A model generated the notes under the pieces. It worked only from the letters and a program-made list of their open reading frames with translations. It searched no databases and had not been told where the DNA came from. Below, in pieces: positions 1 to 5,313 of a stretch of 5,313 nucleotides of DNA. Every line of letters starts with the position of its first letter. Position 1 is the stretch's first letter. Location of the stretch: contig PBPV01000024.1 of assembly GCA_002724815.1 (NCBI GenBank), positions 35,284 through 40,596 of the forward strand. The letters are read 5' to 3'. Both the position numbers and the translations under genes were made by a program. The stretch is from Methanobacteriota archaeon. GTDB lineage: Archaea > Thermoplasmatota > Poseidoniia > Poseidoniales > Thalassarchaeaceae.

Positions 1-1394
1 ACATCTTCTGCTTGAGCGAACAGAATTAACCGATCGCCGACCTTTACAATCATATCCGATTTCGAGCGGAACATCATACGCGAACCTTCGGCATTTTCAC
101 GTTCGACGAAGGCGATTCGGAACGAGCCTTTGCGTTCAATCTTCTCAATCGTTTGTCCAAGGCGGCTGTGACCATCAAAAATTGTTGCACTCATTGCCAC
201 GATTTCTGGTACGGATGGCATCAATTGATAGTGTCCAGGTACACGACGATGGACTTGCATTAGGATCGAATCGATGGCGACTCTGCGTTCAGAGACAGCA
301 TAGGTCAAACCAATTCTTCGAACCACTCTCGCCAAAGCTGAATCGTCCAGAATAAGGCCTGTTCTCTCCACACCGATGTCTGCAGCGCGCATGGCGATTG
401 CAATGTTGTCATTGTCATCACCTAAAGTCGCAATGGCAATATCGTGTTCTGCAAGTTCAATTTCACGCATCAGATCCAAATCACCGAGATTACAATGAAT
501 GACATCAAGTCGCTTGTGAGATCCGATTGAGGAGCCGACCAATTCATTCGCCGCCTCCAATCTATCGTCGAGAACGGTGACCCAAGCGCCTTCTTTCAGA
601 TACTTCATGGCCAATTGTCGGCCCAATTGAGTGGCTCCAAAAATCGCAACCCTAGGCACGTCTGGATAGGGCGGCTCGATATGCCCCGCCGCTTTGGATA
701 CGCGCTTGAATGTGTGCTCACCGATGGTGGCGAATACCAAACGGTCACCTGCGCTGACTACGGTGTGTTCATCTGGAACAAAGGCACTTTGACCCTTTCG
801 ACACAGTGTGAAGGCCTTCGGAAGACCATCGATGTTTTCTTCGGCTTGTCCCAATGTGAAATTTGCAAGACTCTCAGACTCGTTGGTCACTTCTACCTCG
901 ACAATCCACGCATCGCCTCCTAATGGCAATACTTCAGTTAAACTGGAAGATTTGAGGCCTGCTGTCAATCGATCGATAGAAGCTTGGTGTGGACAGATGG
1001 CCACATCAACTCCAGACCAACGGGAGAGGCGATCTTCTTCATCCGCAATCAAGTCACCATCGTGGATTCGGGCAATGGTAAGCAAAGGTTGACGATTTGG
1101 GTATTTCTCTATAGGCAATTCTTCTTCGAGTAAATCTCTGGCCAGTGCACAGGACAACATGTTTCGCTCATCACTACCTGTTGCAGCAATGTACACGTGC
1201 GCATCTCGGATTCCAGCCTCCTTTAGTGCATCTCTTCTAGACACATCACCCATGAGAACAAACGCATCAATCGATTGTGCTTCTTTGATTGCGGTGGGGT
1301 CCGTATCGATGAGGACGACATCTTGACCTTCGTCGTAAAGGGCTCTCGCCACACCTCTGCCGACTTCCCCGGCACCACCGATGATAATGCGCAT
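1..1394 (-). CDS. trkA: Trk potassium uptake regulator TrkA, two tandem RCK units (C-terminus cut by window edge)
   Basis: This is a cytoplasmic NAD(H)-binding regulator of Trk/Ktr-type potassium channels. The minus frame is open from an ATG at 1394 to the window edge, giving 464 codons plus two bases. E. coli TrkA has 458 residues, so almost the whole protein is present. Two RCK units are visible. Unit 1 (about residues 1-225) has a Rossmann loop GGAGEVG at 6-12, an acidic end of strand 2 (LIDTD, 28-32) and the ATGSDERN signature at 71-78. Unit 2 (about 247-464) has GATQLG at 253-258, VLDD at 274-277 and LGDDNDN at 324-330. Each unit ends in a TrkA-C-like segment with a GDRL motif (216-219 and 453-456). 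Unit 2 lacks the middle glycine of GxGxxG (Thr instead), so its nucleotide site may be degenerate. The start follows GGAGG by seven bases. It lies 48 bases downstream of the transglutaminase-like gene, in the same orientation. No channel subunit is visible, so the partner lies elsewhere. Family assignment is secure. Confidence 0.93.
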   Translation of the reverse strand, partial: MRIIIGGAGEVGRGVARALYDEGQDVVLIDTDPTAIKEAQSIDAFVLMGDVSRRDALKEAGIRDAHVYIAATGSDERNMLSCALARDLLEEELPIEKYPNRQPLLTIARIHDGDLIADEEDRLSRWSGVDVAICPHQASIDRLTAGLKSSSLTEVLPLGGDAWIVEVEVTNESESLANFTLGQAEENIDGLPKAFTLCRKGQSAFVPDEHTVVSAGDRLVFATIGEHTFKRVSKAAGHIEPPYPDVPRVAIFGATQLGRQLAMKYLKEGAWVTVLDDRLEAANELVGSSIGSHKRLDVIHCNLGDLDLMREIELAEHDIAIATLGDDNDNIAIAMRAADIGVERTGLILDDSALARVVRRIGLTYAVSERRVAIDSILMQVHRRVPGHYQLMPSVPEIVAMSATIFDGHSRLGQTIEKIERKGSFRIAFVERENAEGSRMMFRSKSDMIVKVGDRLILFAQAED

Positions 1395-1401
1395 ATGCGT
1401 T

Positions 1402-1406
1402 CCTCC
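1402..1406 (-). promoter_or_regulatory. Ribosome binding site of trkA
   Basis: The minus strand reads GGAGG seven bases before the ATG at 1394, matching the archaeal anti-Shine-Dalgarno tail. It sits in the 48-base gap after the upstream gene's TGA (1443-1445), so trkA has its own initiation signal. The upstream stop is in the same frame, so no longer N-terminus is possible. Confidence 0.75.
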
Positions 1407-1442
1407 GGCAACCTTTCGGCCCTTCCACTCCCTCTTAACTCC

Positions 1443-3020
1443 TCACTCGCCAATCCGCACTGGAACACGGTATGTTCCGCCCATGATTTCAGGCTCCCCA
1501 ATGGTCTCCCATGATTCTGTCCAGCAATTAACACATCCAATAGACAGTGGTCTATAGAAGTCATAACTCGCTTCACCCTCAAAACTGGGTTGTTCAATCC
1601 ACTCTGTCATTGTAGTAGGCGTATGTAGAAGCCAGCGATTGTTGACCACATCGACTTCACCTTCAACGAAACACGTTGACAAATCAATTCCTTTCTCAAT
1701 GCACCATTGCTCATCCAATGGGAAAATTGCATTCGACCACGCATGAGGTTCCCAGGCCGAGAATTGACTATCCGTCATGGGCCCAAATTCATACCACGCA
1801 GGAATATTTCTTGTACGGAGTAAACTCATCCAAGCATTCGATTGTTCGTCACAGTCACCCCTCTCATCTACAATGCAGGCAGGTCCACCACGTGCTGGAG
1901 AAAGTCCCTGACTGTACACAATGGAATCACGTATTTTGATGAATGCGGCGTGTGCGAATGCATAGGGGCTGTTGACATCCTCAGGGTTTAAGCTGCTCTC
2001 GATTTCATCAGCGAGCGCAATGACCACATTACTATCACCGTCTACAGCCCAATTTTGACTGGGGCCGGGGTCGCGATCATACCACTGTCTTTCGGAACCG
2101 AATTGATCATACATGGAATCCAATCTTCCAGGGCGATCATAGTCCGCATAAGTACCATCATTACCGGCATGAATGGAGAGCTCGTCGGCAGCTCGAGGTG
2201 CCTCTGATGGGGCTCTAGACCCACCCCACCAAGAAAACGAAGTGGAAATGACATCGTAAGTCACTTCCAATGTCACCATTTGACCTGATTGAATATCCCC
2301 TTGCCAAATTGCGCAACGATCTACACTGCATCGATCATTATTTTGACCCACAGGTGGCCAAAAAATTTCGGTACCTGTACTGAGCGATATGGCATCATTT
2401 GCACCAAGGTACTCCTCCGTCAGCGGGATCATGACATGGTTGCTGCCGCCATCGACCTTGGCCATCATGCCTGCAATTTCCTGAAGCGTGACGACTGGAT
2501 AGACGAAGGTCCCGTCTGCAGATTCAAATCCAAACTCGGAATTCCCAAAATCTGTTCGTATCTCAGGAATGGGCAATTCATAACTGAACGATATAGCTTG
2601 CGAGTGAGGGTTTACCAAGTGGATATTTCGCTCGACAGTATAGGCCGCATGCACAGGATATTCCCTGGCGGGGCCAAATTCGTCAAGTAGATCATCAAGC
2701 CACTTTTCCAATTGGGTAGAAATCCGTTCCTGGGCAGGAGTGAACAAGAAAAGAAAGGCGATTGCAATGACTAAAATCATGCTGCGTAAATTGCTCTTTT
2801 TTTTCTTTGCTCGACGTTTTCCACCTCGACGAACATTCAACCCAGGAGGAGGGCCGCGTCGAGCCCCTTGAACTCTGTAACCCCCAGGAATATTGGGTTC
2901 AAGACGCATGGCCATGCCACCCGCTCCCAAGATAACACGACCACAACTGTAGCAAATACTGGATGAGTTCGGATTCGAACACAGGCAGTATGGGCAGCGA
3001 GCCATCGTACCGACTGGCAT
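1443..3020 (-). CDS. Membrane-anchored transglutaminase-like protein with N-terminal zinc ribbon
   Basis: From the ATG at 3020 the protein has 525 residues. In order: a short zinc ribbon with CPYC (9-12) and CYSC (23-26); a Gly/Pro/Arg-rich linker; a strongly basic stretch (64-75); one hydrophobic helix (about 80-96); then a large ectodomain. By the positive-inside rule the ribbon is cytoplasmic and the ectodomain external. Residues about 120-260 look like a beta-rich domain. Residues about 357-469 match the transglutaminase-like core: RGDCDEQSNAW with candidate nucleophile Cys390, the helix-strand motif RNIPAWYEFG, and PHAW with His426. The usual WxxxD-P-T motif reads WLLHTPT, putting Thr467 where the catalytic Asp normally sits; Asp457 is a nearby alternative. 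The family includes cross-linkers, peptidases and inactive relatives, so the activity cannot be named. Cysteines fall in close pairs (231/236, 382/390, 440/449, 496/499). An ATG at 3005 is an alternative start that also keeps the ribbon. The gene lies between a polytopic membrane protein and trkA on the same strand. Confidence 0.8.
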   Translation of the reverse strand: MPVGTMARCPYCLCSNPNSSSICYSCGRVILGAGGMAMRLEPNIPGGYRVQGARRGPPPGLNVRRGGKRRAKKKKSNLRSMILVIAIAFLFLFTPAQERISTQLEKWLDDLLDEFGPAREYPVHAAYTVERNIHLVNPHSQAISFSYELPIPEIRTDFGNSEFGFESADGTFVYPVVTLQEIAGMMAKVDGGSNHVMIPLTEEYLGANDAISLSTGTEIFWPPVGQNNDRCSVDRCAIWQGDIQSGQMVTLEVTYDVISTSFSWWGGSRAPSEAPRAADELSIHAGNDGTYADYDRPGRLDSMYDQFGSERQWYDRDPGPSQNWAVDGDSNVVIALADEIESSLNPEDVNSPYAFAHAAFIKIRDSIVYSQGLSPARGGPACIVDERGDCDEQSNAWMSLLRTRNIPAWYEFGPMTDSQFSAWEPHAWSNAIFPLDEQWCIEKGIDLSTCFVEGEVDVVNNRWLLHTPTTMTEWIEQPSFEGEASYDFYRPLSIGCVNCWTESWETIGEPEIMGGTYRVPVRIGE

Positions 3021-3026
3021 CAAGCG

Positions 3027-3032
3027 CACCTT
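3027..3032 (-). promoter_or_regulatory. Ribosome binding site supporting the 3020 start
   Basis: The minus strand reads AAGGTG six bases before the ATG at 3020; AGGTG pairs with the archaeal 16S tail. The ATG at 3005 has no comparable motif, and a GTG at 3104 would overlap the upstream gene. This favours 3020, adding only five residues before the zinc ribbon methionine. Confidence 0.5.
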
Positions 3033-3045
3033 GAATGTTCTTGGC

Positions 3046-3062
3046 GCGTCCCATAGGGACGC
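3046..3062 (-). repeat. Perfect 7-bp hairpin in the intergenic gap
   Basis: GCGTCCC and GGGACGC form a perfect inverted repeat around a three-base loop (ATA on the plus strand, TAT on the minus). It lies four bases after the stop codon of the upstream membrane-protein gene and 25 bases before the next start. No T-run follows on the minus strand, so it does not look like a classical intrinsic terminator. It could be an RNA processing or stability element, or a protein-binding dyad. The structure is seen directly; the function is unknown. Confidence 0.55.
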
Positions 3063-3066
3063 AGCA

Positions 3067-3840
3067 TCATTCGGACTCTTCTTCGGGGGCCACAGAGCGA
3101 ACACCTGTGGCTACACCTGTGCGTTGCAATCGGTTCCACTCCTGCTTCATTCGAGGCGAAAGACCTGAAATCAGCCATACCTCATCTGCACGTTTTTGAC
3201 CGATGAAAATCATCGCTGGTAAAATCGGTAAAAACCATGGATAATTCAGTCCGATTGCCAGGGTAAACAATAGAGTTGTATGCAGAAACATGGCCTTGAA
3301 TGCTGGCTTGAATCGACGGCCTTCCAAAGCGTTCCATCCCTGCCACGCAGCGATGATGGCCATTGACCAAGGAACAATTGCGGCTAAAATAAGTCCGAAA
3401 ATTAAGGTTGAAATTCCAAAACCTGAAACCAAGAATCCAGCACCTGAAGTTGTCACTAAACGGTAAATCAATAGGACGACGAGCATCGATCCGACGCCCA
3501 AGCCAAAAGTCCAACCCGCAGTAGGCTGACCATTTAGCAAGCGAACACCTTGTCGAGTGAGTAAGAACATTGTGAGTAGAGAAAATGAGAGACTGAGCAA
3601 AAACCCTTCAACAATGGGGAGGCCTGTGCCCATCCATATTGGGTCCAGAACCATTGATGCTGCCAAAAACTGATACAAAGCTCCTGCAAAGAATCCGTAC
3701 AAAAGCAAACGTGTAGCAGTGGGCAAGTCATAGAAACCGATCATATTCGACATCCCACCACGCCAACCAATCCAAACACCAAGGATGCCGATTGAGGTTA
3801 CAACTTGAAGTTGCCAGAGTGGGATGCCTAACTCTACCAC
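3067..3840 (-). CDS. Multi-pass integral membrane protein of unknown function
   Basis: A 257-residue, strongly hydrophobic protein that I do not recognise as a known family. About six or seven membrane segments can be drawn: roughly residues 8-27, 42-64, 74-95, 110-128, 138-165, and 183-214 as one or two passes. A Gly-rich motif (WRGGMSN, 26-32) follows the first helix. Short basic loops (RQGVR at 96-100, GRRFKPAFK at 174-182) should face the cytoplasm. The C-terminus (about 215-257) is soluble, first basic and then ending in an acidic tail (EEESE). No transporter signature, protease motif or cofactor site is evident. The start is GTG, chosen because GGGAGG lies eight bases upstream. It is the first gene of the leftward unit, diverging from srp54, and is followed after 46 bases by the zinc ribbon protein. 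That co-orientation hints at a shared membrane role, but the sequence shows none directly. Confidence 0.8.
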   Translation of the reverse strand: MVELGIPLWQLQVVTSIGILGVWIGWRGGMSNMIGFYDLPTATRLLLYGFFAGALYQFLAASMVLDPIWMGTGLPIVEGFLLSLSFSLLTMFLLTRQGVRLLNGQPTAGWTFGLGVGSMLVVLLIYRLVTTSGAGFLVSGFGISTLIFGLILAAIVPWSMAIIAAWQGWNALEGRRFKPAFKAMFLHTTLLFTLAIGLNYPWFLPILPAMIFIGQKRADEVWLISGLSPRMKQEWNRLQRTGVATGVRSVAPEEESE

Positions 3841-3848
3841 GCCACTCT

Positions 3849-3854
3849 CCTCCC
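3849..3854 (-). promoter_or_regulatory. Ribosome binding site that decides a GTG start
   Basis: The minus strand reads GGGAGG eight bases before the GTG at 3840. No ATG in this frame lies at the usual distance; the next in-frame methionine is residue 30, past the first membrane helix. The motif is therefore the main support for the GTG start. Confidence 0.7.
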
Positions 3855-3875
3855 AAACCCCTTCTTAGGCTTGTC

Positions 3876-3890
3876 CGGCCCTTCGGGCCG
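3876..3890. repeat. Perfect 6-bp GC hairpin between divergent genes
   Basis: CGGCCC and GGGCCG flank the triloop TTC with no mismatch. It lies 35 bases from the GTG of the leftward gene and 40 bases from the ATG of srp54. It may be a regulator-binding dyad or a 5' leader structure. No T-tract follows on either strand, so a terminator is unlikely. Confidence 0.5.
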
Positions 3891-3917
3891 CTCCGTGGGG
3901 TTCTTACGAGTAAAGCG

Positions 3918-3923
3918 AGAGGG
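3918..3923 (+). promoter_or_regulatory. Ribosome binding site of srp54
   Basis: AGAGGG lies seven bases before the ATG at 3931; its GAGG core pairs with the archaeal 16S tail. It supports 3931 over an upstream in-frame TTG at 3871, which would add 20 residues that do not belong to the SRP54 N domain. Confidence 0.55.
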
Positions 3924-3930
3924 CCACCTG

Positions 3931-5289
3931 ATGGCGCTTGAGGGCTTGAAGGCGGGTATCTTCGGTGCCATCGGTCGTCTGAAGGGAAAGCGCAAACTCG
4001 ATGAAGCCGAAATGAAGGAGTTATCGAAGAGTATTCGACGCGCGCTCTTGGAAGCTGATTTCAACGTCCGACAGTCGAAGGAAATCACTGCCCGGCTGGA
4101 AGAACGAATGATTGAGGAAGAACCCCTTCCAGGGATTAATCTTCAAACCCATGCGATGAATATCATCTACACCGAACTGGTCAGATTATTGGGGCCACCT
4201 CGGGAAATTCGACCCCATAATCAAACGATTCTAATGGTCGGACTTTACGGTCAGGGAAAAACCACTACGACTGCGAAGTTAGCGGAATGGTGGCGCCGAC
4301 GACATGGTGTCAAGGTCGCAGTGATTGAGGCTGACGTCCAGCGACCTGGGGCTTATGAGCAGCTCAAGCAATTGCTCGCCGATTCGTCGGTTGAAGTCTA
4401 CGGGGAACCTGACAACAAAAATGCCGAAGAAATCGTTCGCAACGGTTTGGCCAAAGTTGGGAATGCAGATGTCGTCATTGTCGACACTGCAGGGCGAGAT
4501 CGGTTGGACGATGAGTTGCAGGCTGAATTGGAAAGAATTCACAAGGTGGCCAATGCGACTGAGCGCTTCCTCGTTATCGATGCCCAAGTCGGTCAAGCCG
4601 CGGGACCTGTCGCGGCTGGTTTCCATGACTTGGTGGGTGTGTCTGGTGTCATCGTATCCAAACTAGATGGTACTGCCCGAGGTGGTGGAGCACTTTCTGC
4701 TGTTGCAACCACTGGGGCTCCGATTGTCTTTATCGGAGAAGGTGAGAAAGTCGCTGACCTTGAGAAATTTGAGTCGGACCGATTTATCTCTAGATTACTC
4801 GGGATGGGAGACATCCGTGGATTGATTGATATTGCTCCTGAATCACTTGATCAAGAAGAAGCGATGCGATTGACAGAGCGGATGATGTCCGGCCGATTTA
4901 CATTGAATGACATGTACAAACAAATGGAAATGATGTCAAAAATAGGAACCATTGACAAAATTGTCTCGCACTTACCCTCCTCATTTTTCGGTGGACTCGG
5001 AGCCATGGATCGCAAACAGAAAGAGGAAATGCAAGGGAATTTGGAGCGATTCCGAGTGATTATGGATTCGATGACTGAAGATGAAAAAAATGAGCCCAAT
5101 ATCCTCAAAGCCGAGCGAATCCGCAGAATCGCTCGAGGTTCAGGTGTAAAGGAAAAGAATGTGCGAGAATTGCTTGCTCAGTGGAACCGATCTCGAAAGA
5201 TGATGAAGGGAATCAAAGGCAATCGAAAACTACGCCGCCAAATGAAGGGCATGATGAGTGACATGGACGACATGGATATGCCGATGTGA
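3931..5289 (+). CDS. srp54: Signal recognition particle subunit SRP54 (GTPase)
   Basis: SRP54 binds signal sequences of nascent chains and SRP RNA, and docks ribosomes at the membrane through its GTPase partner FtsY. The protein has 452 residues, a normal archaeal length. The N domain (about 1-95) carries ALLEADFNV (38-46). The G domain holds the P-loop GLYGQGKT (104-111), DVQRPGAYEQL (135-145), DTAGRD (185-190), SKLDG (243-247) followed by a GGGALSA segment, and GEGE (269-272). The M domain (from about 305) contains SMTEDE (380-385) and the SRP RNA-binding helix RIRRIARGSG (396-405). The C-terminal tail is rich in Met, Lys and Asp. Relative to the common GxQGSGKT P-loop, Tyr replaces Gln and Gln replaces Ser. 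All other G motifs are intact, so it should be an active GTPase. The ATG has an AGAGGG motif seven bases upstream. It diverges from the membrane-gene unit and is probably constitutively expressed. The identity is firm. Confidence 0.97.
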   Translation: MALEGLKAGIFGAIGRLKGKRKLDEAEMKELSKSIRRALLEADFNVRQSKEITARLEERMIEEEPLPGINLQTHAMNIIYTELVRLLGPPREIRPHNQTILMVGLYGQGKTTTTAKLAEWWRRRHGVKVAVIEADVQRPGAYEQLKQLLADSSVEVYGEPDNKNAEEIVRNGLAKVGNADVVIVDTAGRDRLDDELQAELERIHKVANATERFLVIDAQVGQAAGPVAAGFHDLVGVSGVIVSKLDGTARGGGALSAVATTGAPIVFIGEGEKVADLEKFESDRFISRLLGMGDIRGLIDIAPESLDQEEAMRLTERMMSGRFTLNDMYKQMEMMSKIGTIDKIVSHLPSSFFGGLGAMDRKQKEEMQGNLERFRVIMDSMTEDEKNEPNILKAERIRRIARGSGVKEKNVRELLAQWNRSRKMMKGIKGNRKLRRQMKGMMSDMDDMDMPM

Positions 5290-5293
5290 GAGC

Positions 5294-5313
5294 ATGTTGC
5301 GCAGATTCGCGAT
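5294..5313 (+). CDS. Possible start of a downstream gene (only six codons visible)
   Basis: An ATG lies four bases after the srp54 stop and opens a frame reading MLRRFA to the window edge. The bases upstream (GTGAG) are only a weak ribosome-binding match and overlap the end of srp54. Tight spacing on the same strand fits an operon partner, but the visible stretch is far too short to establish a gene or product. Confidence 0.25.

Larger units (their letters stand above)
3841..3930. promoter_or_regulatory. Divergent intergenic region with nested inverted repeats
   Basis: These 90 bases separate the leftward membrane-gene unit from srp54 and must carry the start signals of both unless transcription enters from further away. 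A perfect inverted repeat, CGGCCC-TTC-GGGCCG, lies at 3876-3890. An outer repeat, AACCCC (3856-3861) with GGGGTT (3897-3902), could enclose it. No clear archaeal TATA box is visible. The best weak candidates are CTTTACTC on the minus strand near 3909-3916 for the leftward genes, and the TTCTTA stretches at 3862-3867 and 3901-3906. Promoter positions are inference only. Confidence 0.4.

Noticed and set aside
615..1092. Overlapping plus-strand open frames
   Set aside because: They are antisense to trkA, whose minus frame is uninterrupted and carries clear family motifs.
1407..1426. A GAAA-capped mini-hairpin (GGCC-GAAA-GGTT on the minus strand) before trkA
   Set aside because: The stem has only two Watson-Crick pairs plus two G-T pairs, which is within chance.
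1223..1597. 124-residue minus-strand open frame spanning the end of the transglutaminase-like gene and the start of trkA
   Set aside because: It lies in another frame over two well-supported genes, has a low-complexity composition and shows no recognisable motif.
2289..2690. 133-residue plus-strand open frame
   Set aside because: It is antisense to the ectodomain of the transglutaminase-like gene, has no ribosome site I can see and has no protein-like motif.
3046..3062. The intergenic hairpin as an intrinsic terminator
   Set aside because: No T-run follows on the minus strand, and a co-oriented gene begins 25 bases later.
3021..3104. Longer N-terminus of the zinc ribbon protein from a GTG at 3104
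   Set aside because: It would overlap the upstream gene by 38 bases and place 28 unremarkable residues before a start that has its own ribosome-binding motif.
3871..3930. Upstream extension of srp54 from a TTG at 3871
   Set aside because: The 20 extra residues do not fit the SRP54 N domain and would translate through the intergenic hairpin; the ATG at 3931 has a ribosome site.

Overview
The window looks like a piece of a moderate-GC archaeal chromosome with compact genes. The most informative gene is an archaeal-style SRP54. Most starts have Shine-Dalgarno motifs complementary to the archaeal 16S tail. One protein pairs an N-terminal CPxC/CYSC zinc ribbon with a membrane anchor and an exported domain, a layout I associate with marine Thermoplasmatota (Marine Group II/III, Poseidoniales-like). 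That lineage guess is inference from style, not from a database match.

Layout. Positions 1-1394 (minus) hold a nearly complete TrkA, a two-unit RCK protein that regulates potassium uptake; its last few residues run off the left edge. Positions 1443-3020 (minus) encode a membrane-anchored protein with a cytoplasmic zinc ribbon, a basic segment, one transmembrane helix and a large ectodomain ending in a transglutaminase-like fold. Positions 3067-3840 (minus) encode a multi-pass membrane protein of unknown function with a GTG start. These three genes lie head to tail with gaps of 46 and 48 bases and probably form one leftward transcription unit. Positions 3841-3930 form a 90-base divergent intergenic region with nested inverted repeats. 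Positions 3931-5289 (plus) encode SRP54, the GTPase and signal-sequence-binding subunit of the signal recognition particle. A possible further gene may begin at 5294, but only six codons are visible.

How the genes may fit together. SRP54 delivers nascent membrane and secreted proteins to the membrane and is a housekeeping gene. The leftward unit is entirely membrane-associated: an ion-transport regulator, an anchored ectodomain protein and a polytopic protein. No TrkH/TrkG channel gene is visible next to trkA. I see no mobile element, CRISPR array, tRNA or rRNA.

The best candidates for something new are the zinc ribbon-anchor-transglutaminase protein, whose canonical catalytic Asp position reads Thr, and two compact perfect hairpins in the intergenic gaps. 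There is no convincing sign of an undescribed multi-gene system.
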